Source of the DNA: Paraphysoderma sedebokerense
Lineage: Eukaryota; Blastocladiomycota; Physodermatomycetes; Physodermatales; Physodermataceae
Reading direction: 5' to 3'
Assembly (NCBI GenBank): GCA_025602915.1
Contig: JAHLJZ010000074.1
Location: forward strand, 1 to 64,000
Length of the DNA: 64,000 nucleotides
Part shown: in pieces, positions 11,710-26,110 of the stretch
Position numbering within the stretch: the stretch's first letter is position 1
Layout: the number at the start of each line of letters is the position of its first letter
The notes under the pieces: model-generated
Databases searched by the model: none
Told to the model about the DNA's origin: nothing
Seen by the model: the letters and a program-made list of their open reading frames with translations, nothing else
Position numbers and translations under genes: made by a program

Positions 11710-12695
11710 ATGTCTTCCAGAATTTCGAGTCTTTACTCTTCACTTCGTCCCAAATTTACATCGCCGTCGCGGCTTTTTTCGCTTCGTATCACTACCCGGC
11801 GTCGTGCTCAAGTAATACCGTTAACTCAGCTTTCCAAAAGTTATCATACTGATCCGCAAGTAGCGCATGTTGATAACCCCTCACCCAATACGGCCGTCGG
11901 AAATGGAGTTAATGGACGTGGATCGAATTTGGACCTTAATCTCGATAGAAATCATGAAGCGATGCGTAATGGCGGAGCAAAGGTCGAGCCTGTCCCGAAT
12001 GATAATGACGAATCGGTGGGAGGAGATTGTCATGAACTTAAGTTAGGGGAAGTGCAAAGGGAAAGAGAAGTCACAATTGATGAATTGATGGAGATGCTTC
12101 AAGGGAGAGACGGAAAGGTAAAGTCCGAATCAAGTACATGCTAATGCAGATAATGAAAATTCATCAGCTGTCATTTTAGGAACCAATCTATATAGACATA
12201 AAGGCCCCAAACGAATTATCTATTGAAGGAACCATTGAGCGATGCTATCATCTCCCGGGTAAGGAATACTTTCTTAGTAGCGTAAAAGCGGCGCGACATC
12301 GAACTAACATTTCACCTTTCACTCTTGTTGTAAAGCACATCAATTATTCTCCGCACTTAGTAGTGATCCGGAAGTATTCTTCGATCGGGTAGATCTTCGT
12401 GAACACTCGAACGGTTTACATTTAACTGTCTACGAAGGCAGCGATGAATATGGAGCTCTTCAAGGGAGATTTTTGAGCGAAATTAAAGCTAGAGGCGGCG
12501 TCAGGTCTGTGGCAATCTCAAAATTTTTCAACAGAAATTTAATAATAGCATTAATATGTGCTACAATGCAACAGGTCTAAACATTTTCCTAAGATAGGGA
12601 TTGAGCAGGAATGGATCGGCGAAGAATGGAATGTATTGGACGATGGATTGAATGAAACTACGCACGAGAGGGGAGAGCAAAGAGTTGGAACATGA
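11710..12695 (+). CDS. Mitochondrial rhodanese-like protein, catalytic Cys apparently absent
   Basis: Four exons (11710-12117, 12180-12258, 12336-12504, 12575-12695) join in frame to 258 aa. The N-terminus (MSSRISSLYSSLRPKF..., many Ser and Arg, no acidic residues in the first 45) looks like a mitochondrial presequence. An acidic linker follows. From about residue 137 the pattern EPIYIDIKAPNELSIEGTIE, then HLP, matches the rhodanese start (ID-R-P-E-L..G.I..A..+P). Later comes a strand LTVYEGSDEYG, where active rhodaneses have V-Y-C-x-x-G, and then a helix and a final Trp-rich segment (EQEWIGEEWN). The position expected to carry the sulfur-transfer Cys is Glu, so it is probably a pseudoenzyme. 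The rhodanese assignment is by pattern only and moderately sure. Confidence 0.6.
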
Positions 12696-12988
12696 AATTT
12701 TCTGGCGGAAATCTCTACAATAAGTTGCCTATTACGAATTCAAAATAAAAGGTGGTAGCAAATGTATATAATCATGCCAAAATAAAGCTGTTTAGCGTTG
12801 GAAAGGCGCCGGATCATCTGGGTGCCAATCATACGGCCCATGGAGACGGATTGGACAAACCGCGGACTTTTCAATCTTCAGAAAAATCTGAGGAACAAAT
12901 CGTGCGATATTCTTAAGACTACAGATATTGCGTTCAGCAATTGTTTAGTTCCCTCCTTCTTCTCCATTTTGCTTTCATTTGGCTAGTG

Positions 12989-15900
12989 ATGCAGAGTCAG
13001 AATAATCTTCGTCGACATGTACGGGGGAATCGAACCTCAGGCGAAGCTCCGCCAAAACATCTTCTTCCTTGTAGGAAACGAATGCGAAATGAAGTACATG
13101 ATGAATCAGAGTGTCCGTATGGTTTGTATCGATTAAACTTTATTCCCAAACTCTGGTGATAGAAGGAAGGCCCTTAAGAAAGTTAGGCTAAACTGCATCT
13201 CTATTCGATTCTTATGTCATTACTCCGGTTGCGGTCTTCACTTTCTTTTTGCAGCTCATAATATCCACACATGCGAAATATGCAAAGTTCCTTTGACAAC
13301 AGAGAACGCCATAATTTCACACTATAAAGGACGGAAGCATCGGATACAAGTTGCATTGAGCAAAAACGTCGACGTTGATAGTGGAACATTTTATTGCGCA
13401 CTTTGCCGATTGGAGTATCACACAAACGAAGGACTTCGACAGCATTATCGAACGAAGTGGCATCGTAAGAAACAGGTTGTCGCAAATTTCGAAATGCTGA
13501 GAGAGAAGGAAGAAGAGAACAAAAATGGAGTTGAGCTTACGAGTAACGAAGAACTGGATTTTGGCGTCCTTGATGAATCGTCAGGTTTCCAAAATAAAAT
13601 TATTACCATCAGGAATATAAGCCCTTCTGAATTCGTTACGTTATTGTCTGTTAAACCGAAAAAGGCTAGTAGGTTTCAAGATGAAATGTTAGTCTTGTTT
13701 GTTTCCTTTGCCTGATGACTCGTATGTTTAATTCATCTTGCTATTTTAGTTACGTTGTATCGGCTCGTCTCTGCTTAATTCCGGCAAATGGAAGTACAGT
13801 TGCAGTGGTTATGTGTCTGCCGAAACATGTTGGCGTCTTTCTACGGACGATCGAATTTACTTTCAGTGATAAGCACCAGAATCTCTTCACAATTAGCCGT
13901 ACAGTTAAAGTCGCCATTGGTGATCGAGGCGCTTTGGAAGATTTGCTACCAAAAACGCCGTATAAAGCTCCTAGTCGAAAGGTACATCGATCGTTAATAT
14001 TGTCTCAGTTGATTATTTACTCCCTATTGACAGTATTCCATTACAGTTGCAACCGTCTTTGGACTCCGCGGGGAAAATTGTCAAAGGTGTCCCCACCGTA
14101 CCATCGAAATATGTCACTAAGATTGGATATTACAATATTCCAAAGGAATTACAGAATTACATCCTTGGTGGAACCAATGTGGCCAATTCCTTCAAAACTT
14201 TCTGCGCGAAATTTGTACCGAAAATCACGGATATGTTCAGTTTTACTGAATTTATGGATACCCTTTTATGGATTGAAGAATCCCAAATGCTTGTAGACAT
14301 CAGACGGTATTCTATATTCTAATTTTCGTATCAATTCTCAGTAGTAATACTCCTACATCTTAGTTACGACCTTCACGATGTGGAACTCCGACTTGCCAAT
14401 CGAGGTCACGGCCGGCGAGGTGCTTTGAAAAGATACGCATTAGAAGTACCAGGATTGGCCGAGAAGCGGCCCTCGATTTTATACGGTGATAAAGTCAAAG
14501 TGAAGGGAAAAGGCTCAAATACCGTTTATCATGGTTACGCAGCTAGTATTGAATTGACTAATGTCATTTTACAATTCAGTCATGAATTTGATTACATGTT
14601 TATGGAAGGGATGAAATTTGACGTCGAGTTTACATTGTAAGTTTTCAATCCATCAAAACGGTCTAGTGCTTAGCTGATTACTAGCCCCTTTTTGTTGTTA
14701 GCTCTCGCGCTCCCCTCCGCAGAATGCACGACGGGTGCCAGTCGTTTTCATACGCCAAACTCATTTCTTACAACCTTCATAAATTCAGCAAAGCCAACCT
14801 ACTGACATCCGAAGATTTGAAAGATTATTTTCTGTCAGACTTAATCCGCCATTTTGAGTCGTATGATCCAAACTACGTAAAAAGAAAGGTCGATGAAACT
14901 AGACGTGAACTAAAGTTTTATAATAAGCAGATAGAGAAAAACTTTGAGCAACAACAAGCCGTCGCCAATATAAAATTAGGACTATTCAAACCATTGCCGT
15001 TCATTGTTTTCGGTCCTCCCGGCACTGGAAAAACTAATACGGTTGTGGAAGCAATTATTCAAATCGCGAAAAGTGATGCAAAGTCCAAGATCCTTGGTGA
15101 GTTCTTTTATATATTTAGGTTTCCGAGACATATTACTTATAAGCATCCAGTGTGCTGTCCCAGCAACTCTGCTTGTGACGTCGTCCTTGAACGATTAGCC
15201 TCGCAATTCTCTACCCGAGAACTTTTCCGCCTTAATGCACTCAGCCGTTCCAATTACCCGCCTTTATCCGATTCGGTAACCAGACATTCAAATTACAATC
15301 CCGAAAAGGGTTTCTTTGACCTTCCTACGGTTGACCAACTGAAGTCTTACAAAATTATTGTTGCAACCTGCCTGTCTGCAGGACAGCCTAGAGGGGTTGG
15401 GTTGTCGAAAGATCATTTTACCCATGTATTCATTGACGAAGCTGGCCAAGCATTAGAACATGAAGTAGGTTATTACTTTCTGTTCTTATAGAGGCTATTA
15501 ACGACTAAATATATTACAGATTGCAGTTCCTCTCGGTAACGTGAGTCAGGATGTTCAAATTGTTCTTGCCGGAGATCATAAGCAACTAGGTACTTCATTT
15601 CTGAAATTTTTTCAATACCCTATTCAAGCCATATTAAACCTCTTGATTCTTAGGTCCCATTATTCGATCTGTCCTTGCCAAGCATCTCGACCTCCATGTA
15701 TCCTTCTTGGAGAAATGGATGAACTTGCTTCTTTTTTTCCTTTCCACGCCAGATCAATCCACTTCCAACGGTCTCGTTAAAGCCGTAACGTCCGCGGTTC
15801 CCAACATTCGATCTATTGTTTCGTTACTCTACACTAAACTGGTGAATAACTATCGATCTCATCCGTCCATTTTGAAGTTACCAAACCGTATGTTTTATCA

Positions 15901-16906
15901 AAATGAGTTAGTCCCAAAAGCAGATCCAGCTGTGGTGGACCAATATCTCGAATGGGATGAATTACCTACAGCTGGATTCCCGATAATGATTGTCCACGTT
16001 GAGGGTGCAGATATGAGAGAAGGTTAGCTGCGCACTTCATAGTTCTGCATTGCGTGAAAATTAACTTTAAATGTTCATCTACAAATCAGGCAATTCTCCC
16101 AGTTGGTTTAATCCCACTGAAGTTCTTCAAGTTCGGAAAATGATAGATATATTAAAATCTGATAGACGCTACCGCTGTACAGATTCAGATATTGGTGTAA
16201 TCACTCCTTATCATCGTCAAGTTCAGAAAATTCAAAACGTACTGAGACCGTCTTCACCCATGGTAAAGGTTGGAAGTGTTGAAACTTTTCAAGGTGAGTT
16301 CACTTTGTCTGCATAGTCAGTGGATATGATCATTAACTTCAGCCCCAATGATTAGGTCAAGAACGCAAAATCATTATTATCTCCACAGTTCGTTCCTCTC
16401 CTGAGTACATTTCCATGGATAAATCTTTCCACCTCGGCTTCTTAGCTGAACCTAAACGATTCAACGTTGCAGTAACCAGAGCAAAAGCACTCCTCGTTGT
16501 TATCGGAAATGCTAATATTCTATGGATGGATGATTGTTGGCGAGAATTGATACAGCTCGCCTGGGAGAACAATGCCGTGAAGAACTGGGACGGTCCACCT
16601 AAAATCCCTGGAGTCGATAATGCAGAAACAGATGAAATGACAATGTTATCAAGCTTATTGGAATCTGTTCAATTGTCCGGTTCGCCGTCGAAAAAATTGG
16701 GTCGTGGTCGCCTTAATCAGGCTGGGTCAACTGTTTCGTCCAATTCTGTACAGTCTGGTGCCATACAAATCAATACGATTCGTCACACTTCAACTGCCAA
16801 AGTAGAAACCAATGCTAGTGACGAAGAGGAAGATGATTTCGAAATTATTGTTTACGAAGGTAGCATGCAAAATGCCAATGATGTGGAGTGGGTGGAGAGA
16901 GAGTAG
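12989..16906 (+). CDS. MOV10/SDE3-type RNA helicase with N-terminal C2H2 zinc fingers
   Basis: An Upf1-like superfamily 1 helicase of the MOV10 / SDE3 / SAD-3 group, which acts in RNA silencing and RNP remodelling. Exon 1 (12989-13121) is followed by an exon encoding two U1-type zinc fingers (CEIC...HYKGRKH and CALC...HYRTKWH, 13275-13470). The MOV10-like beta-barrel region includes SFTEFMDTLLWIEESQM (near 14240). The helicase core has the Walker A GPPGTGKTNTVVEAI (near 15015), motif II FIDEAGQALEHE (near 15430), the motif III loop VLAGDHKQLG, NNYRSHPSI (near 15850), VGSVETFQGQER (joined across an intron near 16280-16360) and the motif VI arginine region KRFNVAVTRAKALL (near 16455). The C-terminal tail is Ser-rich and then acidic, stop at 16904-16906. 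About ten exons. The helicase identity is secure; the fused zinc fingers are less usual. Confidence 0.88.
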
Positions 16907-17352
16907 AGTTTGATATAAGTTGATGCTTAGATCTTGTGGAAATTCATAAATCATGTACAGAATCGTGGACGAAGACGGACAAGTGACAACTGTGGGAGTA
17001 TAGACGGATAGCCATTTAGCTATAGGGTATTTTCGTCTCATCCTTACACAATATGTCTGTCATTGCAGAAAAAAGGAGCAAGAAAATCATTCATCGGTTA
17101 TAATTATACCTGAATTGCGATATTATATACAGTACACAATTGACTAAAATTGAACTTATGAAGATGCCGTCATCTTTTTTTTTGGTATCGATGATGATTA
17201 ATGCTAACTGCTCTAAAAAAAGCAAATACTTCACAAAAGCAGAAAAGAAACCAGTATGTGCCATAACCAGTTCATTCCTCCATTCAAGTGGCAGAATTCA
17301 GAGCACAGGGTTAACTTATGTAAAATCACATTAAAATTCCCGATTCAGTTAT
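16907..17352. other. Tail-to-tail intergenic region
   Basis: Converging 3' flanks of the helicase and the NDR kinase. AT-rich with short random ORFs; no gene supported. Confidence 0.5.
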
Positions 17353-19384
<2,032 letters not shown>

Positions 19385-19958
19385 GTTGGATGATCAAACG
19401 TAAAAGATTATAGATGCTTTGGAAGTATTCGGAGATGTACTGGAGCGAAATTTTAAATGGAATGTGGAACGATGAAGGATGCGTGTAAACCGAAAGGTTG
19501 GTCGGGAAAAGGAATGTGTTTAGGGATACAAAAAGGGGGGAAATAGGACGCGGAGATGCAATCAACAACACAGGGTAAAATATACTGTATCTATAGATTG
19601 CGATGTATGTCCTTTTCTTTGGGTATAAAGCAGCAAGTTCCACTATCCGGACGATATAAGGATGAATGTGTGAATTCCTTTGGCCAAACCAGAGACGTTG
19701 GCCGCCCGAAACAGACACGGCAAGATAATACAAAAACATTAAAAGGACAACTCATTGAAATTCCCAATAAAATGTGAGTCTTTCCGCCCTCGACCGCAGT
19801 ATATTTCAAAGATATTATAACAGTCGCTATAATTTAATGCAAACTAACTATTCTCCCGGAAATGCTAGCCGTACAATTATATCAAGCCCGGCCCCATTCG
19901 TTTCTACCGGATTCATTCTCTGATACACTGCTGATTTCGGGACATAAGTCGTACCTAA
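19385..19958. other. Divergent promoter region, NDR kinase and YGR210C-like GTPase
   Basis: No gene supported. Several overlapping short ORFs occur on both strands, none with recognisable features. Confidence 0.5.
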
Positions 19959-21935
19959 ATGTCAAATCAGAGTGCGGGATCCGCAACATCAAGTTTCCAA
20001 ATTGGGGTCGTCGGAAAACCAAGTGCAGGCAAATCCTCATTTTTGAACGCAGGTAATTTTTTTTCGGTTTCTCAATTATTGCCGATCGAACGCTCCAATA
20101 GTACAAAAATCATTCAATTATCTAAGATTAACAGCGACATTTTCTTTATCATTCACTCATGCAATTAATCAGTAACCGATGCGAATGCAAAAGTTGGCAA
20201 TTTTCCTTTCACGACAATTAAACCGAATCAAGGTGTTGCGTACTACCCTGTCAAATGTCCTTGCAAAAAATTCGGCAAGGAATCTCTTTGTTCTCCTCGA
20301 TATGGAAGATGTGAAGATGGACAGCGCTTTGTGCCAATTAGAATGCTTGATGTTGCAGGGTTGGTTCCGGGAGCCAGTATAGGATTGGTACGAGATACTT
20401 GTATTCGTTGCAAATTACTCCACTCTTTGGCGCAATTGTTCATCATTCTTCTCTTTGGCGGAATTTGAATACAGGGATTAGGTATGGGTTTTTTTCAAGC
20501 AGATTAGAAGGAATTTTGCTCGTCTGATAATGTATTCTAGGCAACCAATTTCTGGACGATCTCAGAACTGCATCAGTTCTGATTCACGTTGTCGATGTTA
20601 GTGGCACCACAGACGAAAACGGTAAGGTGACAGAGGGATATGATCCAACACATGACATAGATTGGTTAAGAAGCGAGATACACAGTTGGATCTACAATAA
20701 TTTAAAGAAAAATTGGGGAGGAGTGATACGGCGGCATCAGCTGACAAGTATATTGTTACTTCCCTATTCCGTTTGCAGGGTAAGATCGGCTGACGGATAA
20801 ATATGATTTTTAGAATCTTCGGCGACAGAGACATTACATAGGAATTTATCAGGATACGGTTGCCCACACTCAATCATCATCAAAGCATATGATGCATGTC
20901 CATCCTCTTTAAGGGAAACTCCACTGGAAGAATGGGACGATTCACAACTTAGTGAGTTCGTTTCTGTATTCCTTGACACCCGATTTCCAACTATCTACGT
21001 ACGATATTACTTCTGTTTTATTCTTCTCCTTTGTGCGCTTTCAGCTGACGCCATTCAAATCTTATAAAGGCTCTCAATAAGATCGACCTTCCTTCGGCCG
21101 CTGGGAATATTGACAAAATTTACAGGAAATACTCTAAATATCAGTCTTCAATTATTTTGTGTTCTGCAATCGCTGAAAATTTCATCAGAAAATTAGTGAA
21201 AGCAGGATTCCTCCACTACAAGGAAGGTACTGATGAAGTTTACACGGCTGATGATTTGCCAGAAGAATTGAAAGGAAAGATAAAGCTGAAACCGCTAGAT
21301 GAGAAATCAAAAAAGTACAAATCTCATAGTGCACTACTTGATCCTTGATCCTCATGGCTTTGAACTAACTCATTTCAATTTTCTCTTTGGTTCTTTCGCA
21401 GTCGTCTAGAAAAAGTTCTCGATTTAGTGCTATTCCGATACGGAAGTACTGGCGTTCAAGACGTCATAAAAGCGGCAGTGGACAGCCTTGGTGTCGTCCC
21501 AGTATACCCTGTCAAAAATATACACAATTTCACAACCGGGAGGTAATGCCTTGATTAATTCAGCCTTACTGTAGTTTTAATAACGCTATTCAATGGATTC
21601 GTTAATCGTCGTTTCGTATTTCGTTCATTGTATTCAGCAATTCAAAATTGGTGTTCCAAGATTGTGTGCTACTTCCCGCGAACACTACCGTGCGTGACTT
21701 TGCAAAGATGTTAAGTCCGGAGATTGATAAGTTGTATTTATATGCCGAAGGTGTAGATGGAAAAAGAGTGAGTTAATTCCATACTTTTTGGATTTCGTTC
21801 AACTTAATTTTGACTTCATGACTATGTTACTGACTTGGTTTTGTTAACTAACGACAGCTTGGGGAAAATGATGTCATCACTTCGCAGAATAACATTATAT
21901 CCTATAAAACAGCAACACAAATGGATGTGGCTTGA
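19959..21935 (+). CDS. YGR210C-type GTPase (Obg/YchF-related)
   Basis: A TRAFAC-class P-loop GTPase of the YchF/Obg branch, orthologous in pattern to yeast YGR210C and archaeal counterparts. Its cellular role is poorly known, probably ribosome- or translation-linked. The ATG at 19959 gives a short leader, then G1 [17 protein letters not shown]. The next exon holds [20 protein letters not shown] (switch I) and a Cys cluster (CPCKKFG, SPRYGRC) typical of this subgroup. G3 is [14 protein letters not shown], and then come [20 protein letters not shown] (near 20545-20600) and a helical insert with NNLKKNWGG. Later exons encode DKIDLP-like guanine recognition near 21070 and a C-terminal TGS-like ending, [20 protein letters not shown], with the TGA at 21933-21935. 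The CDS continues past several open-looking introns; the end was chosen by family similarity. Confidence 0.85.
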
Positions 21936-22258
21936 GTATATATTTGCGTTATGGTCTAAATCGAATAATAAATGGTTATCTGAATTCATTCCACTTTTAA
22001 CGAATATGACATGCGTGACCTTGTCCTTGGCTCAAGCAAAAAAGGAAGCAACAACTGATATTAAACAAGAAGTGTTTTACTCTCCTTGCTGTTATCTCAA
22101 AATTAACATCGCCTTTTCCCCCAAGTGATTAGCAGCATAAGCATCAATGGACCTAAGTAGGGCATCGCAGATGAGCAAAAGGATAGTCAAACAACTTTCT
22201 TAATCGCTGCCAATCGTGAAGAAACTGAGAACCAATTATTCGTTTTGAACACTATATT
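21936..22258. other. Tail-to-tail intergenic region
   Basis: 3' flanks of the GTPase and of the unknown minus-strand gene. Nothing else seen. Confidence 0.45.
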
Positions 22259-23157
22259 TTAATAAAAGCACATAACATTAATATGGTGTCCATGCATTTC
22301 AACAGAGACTTCAACAAAGTCTGGAACTTCTGAGCGCCCTTTCAGTTTCTCTTTCTCCATCGCCTCGTTTAATTCACTCGAAAATTTTTCTAACAAATCC
22401 TTTCGCCTATCTGCATATATCCACGGGTTTTGTCGGAACCAATCATCGACTCGTTTAATCATTTCGTCCTTTGTGGGGTATTTGGTCTTCTTCAATACCA
22501 AAGTCAAATCCTCAGGATCGCTCTCTGAAAACTCAATGAATTAAAAAATGTTGAAAGAATAGGCGAGATTGATTACAATAAACAAGTATACCTTCATAAC
22601 AACTTTGACTCTCAATGGACCCATCATCATGGAACGAGAAAATGAATTGAAGATACTTGATATCATAATCACATCGTTGAATTTTCCGTATAACAAATTG
22701 CAAAGCTGCTGCTTGGGCTTCTTCACAAGGGAATGTACCAAGCTTTGATAACAGCTTCCTTATCACATTATCACCGTTACTGAACGCCTGGATCTCGTCT
22801 TGATCAACAAAGAATGTCTTAGCATAGCCCATCCCTGGTAAAATTGGTTCGGTCAGGGGTATTATATCGATATCTGTAGACAATAACTTGGCGGAAATGT
22901 TGGAAAGTGTACGATTATCAATCCTATTTACTTAGCAAGCATTTCGTAGTTGCTTTGACAATTTTGAATTGTGGAAGATGACGGAGAATCACCTCGTATA
23001 AAAAGTTGATAAATTTGTCCACTCTCTTTGTCCAATAGATTAAGCGGATTTGGCCATAGCCTTCTGATTTCACTGAACAGCCCACCAATGTTCTTTCGAC
23101 GCTGCAAGCAACATTCATGCTCGTGGACAAGACGACCTGCTGATTATACATATTCAT
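22259..23157 (-). CDS. Hypothetical protein
   Basis: I do not recognise this protein. Three exons can be joined in frame: one ending near 22935 (NQQVVLSTSMNVACSVERT... to KATTKCLL), one at about 22880-22590 (IDIIPLTEPILPGMGYAKTF... to FSFHDDGSIESQS) and one at about 22515-22259 (SDPEDLTLVLKKTKYPTKDE... ending HHINVMCFY). The last exon is rich in charged helical sequence and ends on a short beta-like stretch. The start used here is the ATG at 23155-23157. An upstream exon is possible, because an acceptor (CGCAG) sits just 5' of it. No signal peptide or membrane span. The conserved reading frame across three exons and typical introns argue that the gene is real. Confidence 0.55.
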
Positions 23158-23524
23158 TAAATCTATCCCGGATAAGTTTCTGCGAGTATGTGACAATTCT
23201 TAGTTAGTTTAGGATTCTAGCTCCACTTCGTCGTATCGTGTTTTAGTTTCTCCTCTTGCTCCCCGTTATTCTGATTTACAGATCTGGTTCAGAATCTTTA
23301 ATATTTCATGGACTTATCCTTTGGCATTGGTGTTCAAAAGAAGAAAATTTCAATCACAGAATCTGTCCTCTATCTATAGGCTACCAAACGTAGAGCGGCC
23401 GTGAGATATCAATCTCTAAAGTTCGCACCACTGATACTTCCGAATTATGGCATTCGTTCCAGTAAATTTCATTCGAATCTTGATTCACGTAGCATTTAGC
23501 AGCACCAAACTTATTTCACATTAG
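23158..23524. other. Intergenic region between unknown gene and riboflavin synthase
   Basis: It probably holds the promoter of the unknown minus-strand gene and the 3' flank of riboflavin synthase. It may hide a first exon of the former. Confidence 0.4.
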
Positions 23525-24541
23525 TCAGTTTCCTGATTTTTTGGCCCACATTCTCTCTACAATTCTTTCAACAACGTTCTCTAATGGCCCACCCTCTACT
23601 GCCAATCCACTTATGCAATTCTCTACATACTTTCCAACCATGTCTACTTCAACATTTACTTCATCACCAACTTTCTTCAACGGCAGAATTACATGCTGCT
23701 GTGTATAACTTATCAACATCACTGTGAAACACGATTTAACCGGATCAACGGTGCAAACAGTCAATGATGTTCCGTCTAGCGTGATGTATCCTTTAGGGAT
23801 GATGTAACGAATATAGGACGATGGTACAGTGATAGTAAGCCAAAGAGAGTTTTGTTCTGGTTTCATATTAGTCAAAGTTCCGGTGCAATCAACATGGCCC
23901 TGCAAGAATGCAATAACATTTAATCAAAATTCCAAAATGATGTGTTGGTTGAATTCACTGTACCTGCACAAAGTGGCCACCGAAACGAGTAGATCCACTC
24001 ATTGCTCTTTCTAAATTTACTTTATCTCCCACTTTCAATTTACCTAATTTTACGTATAAGTTTTAAAGTTAGACTCCCTTGTGTTCCTTTGGAATAAGGG
24101 CAATCAGGCCCGTATAAATTCTGACAAACCTAAATTCGTCCTTCGTAAAGTTTCTGGGGCCAATCCCACTTTGAAAATATCCTTAGTAAACTCAGTGACT
24201 GTAAGACATGTACCTAATACACATATAAATGCAATACGGTTAGATTTCAATCTCATAACGTCAACAAGATCCTTCTATACATCACAGAGTCTCCAGTAAC
24301 GCATGCTCCGTCAACCAGAGCAATCAACACAGCGCTCAGCGAATTAGTAAAGAAATTATCAAAGTTAAAACAACAAACCATTCACAGAGATACTATCTCC
24401 TTCGTTACAATCTACCAAAACTTTACCAGCATCGCCGATCGTCACAGTCCACCCAGTTTCTGATTCACCACCAGGTGAGGTGACATCGTGTGTACTAATG
24501 GAGGTGATAGTGCCAATATGTTCTACAATCCCGGTAAACAT
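23525..24541 (-). CDS. RIB5: Riboflavin synthase
   Basis: Riboflavin synthase dismutates two 6,7-dimethyl-8-ribityllumazine molecules to give riboflavin, the last step of vitamin B2 synthesis. The start ATG (24539-24541) opens MFTGIVEHIGTI, the invariant family N-terminus. The first lumazine-binding barrel continues with CNEGDSISVNGACVTV (near 24410-24380 and across an intron). MSSSTRFGGHFVQGHVDCTG (about 24000-23880) is the inter-barrel signature. The second barrel repeats the pattern with YIIPKGYITLDGTSLTV (near 23800-23760) and DEVNVEVDMVGKYVE (near 23660-23610). The internal twofold repeat and length of about 220 aa are normal. It is divergent from the OMS1-like gene, with 253 bp between starts. 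Confidence 0.96.
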
Positions 24542-24794
24542 GATAATGAATTGTTTTGAGGGAAGTTAATAGACGACCGAAAAAAAGTGGGAGCAAAATG
24601 TAGCGAGATTTGTAAGCAAGAATAGGGTTTGTGCCAATTCGGCCTTTCATGACTCGAAAGTTACGAACCCGAACTTTTTATTTTTGAATTTTTGGATTGT
24701 CAACGGATTTACAGCATCTGAATTTTTTATTGTGACGTTTGATAATTCACACAGCAACTATATATGGATCGATCGATTCGATACGACTAAAACT

Positions 24795-25674
24795 ATGACC
24801 TTCTTACGATCAAAGCCGTTTCTCGCCGTTTCCGGAATTTCTATATACCTCTTAGGGACCTACTACGCTTATCAAAAACTCAAACCTTCCGAAAACTCAT
24901 CTATCGATATGCACCAAAAAGATGCAAAATTAAAACATGATGTGTCGAATAATTGGGAAGCACAACCTGATAAGAGCTACTTGTATAATCAAAAGGCGGC
25001 CGAATACGATGCCGAGATCGGAATGGACGAATTTGTAATGGGATTGCTTCTAATGAGGAGGTGGTTAATCCGACATGCTCGGGTGAGAAAGATTGAATTC
25101 ACTCTTGAATTTGTAGAATTATTGTTAATTCTTAACCGTTGAAAAGGGTAATACACTGGAAATCGCCGCCGGCACATCTCGAAACCTTCCTTACTACGAT
25201 CCATCATCTCTATCCTCTCTAACATTAACAGATTTATCAGCTTCCATGCTTTCTTCGACTACCCAAAAGTTATCTCAATACCCAGGATTAACCTCAAAAA
25301 CCACAACAATACAAGCAGATTCTCATTCACTTCCCTTCCCAGAATCATCCTTCGACACAGTTATTTCCACTTTCTCTCTCTGCTCAGTTTCTAATCCCGT
25401 TCAAGTACTCCAGGAATTATCACGGGTCGTTAAACCGTCTGGTCAGATTCTATTGTTAGAACACGGCCGAAGTAGGTATAGATTTTGGAATGACATATTG
25501 GACAAAAGCGCGGATAGGCATGCACAGAAATGGGGGTGCTGGTTTAACAGGGATTTAGAGAAAATATTGGAACTGTCTGGTATAGAAGTAGAATACATTA
25601 AACGATGGCATTTTGGAACCACCTACTATGTCATCGCCAAGAAGAAAGGTCACAATGAAATTCAAAGAGATTGA
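24795..25674 (+). CDS. OMS1: OMS1-like mitochondrial methyltransferase
   Basis: Two exons (24795-25082 and 25147-25674) give 271 aa. A hydrophobic segment near the N-terminus (FLAVSGISIYLLGTYYAY, about residues 8-25) suggests anchoring in the mitochondrial inner membrane, as in yeast Oms1. The class I SAM-methyltransferase fold follows: motif I LEIAAGTSRN, an acidic strand LTLTDLSASML, DSHSLPFPESSFDTVISTF (motifs II/III) and VVKPSGQILLLEHGRS, as in the UbiE/COQ5/Methyltransf_11 group. C-terminal GTTYYVIAKKK. The substrate is unknown, although Oms1 has been linked to respiratory-chain function. Assignment to the Oms1 group rests on the anchor and on the HGRS and ADRHAQKWGC regions. Confidence 0.8.
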
Positions 25675-26110
25675 GGTCTTGCTGTGGCTGTTCTTTCCAG
25701 TGCATTCAAATTCTGTACATAGTCAATAGCATAATAAACTGATGATGGCGTCTATTGACGATCGCAGCATGCTCAACCAAACCTCGATGCTTTTATCACG
25801 AAAGATTTATCACATTTACATGGTACTGAGTGTGTTTGATTCTGTGAAGGCAAATATATGGAAGAGGTTACATTCAGTTTCCGTAAACGTCTGTATTGCA
25901 TGCTTGATTCATTGCCCTACTTCAGACTTCTGGCAAGGGATTTCTTCAGATGAATTCGCAACAATTCATGAAACAGATTTCGTTCTATCACGGCAGGTCA
26001 CAAAGAGCTGCGCTAGAAAATATATATACAAGCTTATAAATTAAGAGAGCTATTTCAAAGTATGACTTTCTAAAAAAATTCTAGGGAACTTCACAAAGCC
26101 AATGATTGCT
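25675..26110. other. Tail-to-tail intergenic region
   Basis: 3' flanks of the OMS1-like gene and SCAR/WAVE. The ORF at 25742 has no recognisable features. Confidence 0.45.

Noticed and set aside
13020-13060. tRNA-like GGTTCGATTCC B-box on the minus strand
   Set aside because: The flanking bases do not form a T stem or acceptor stem, and the region codes in frame for exon 1 of the helicase.
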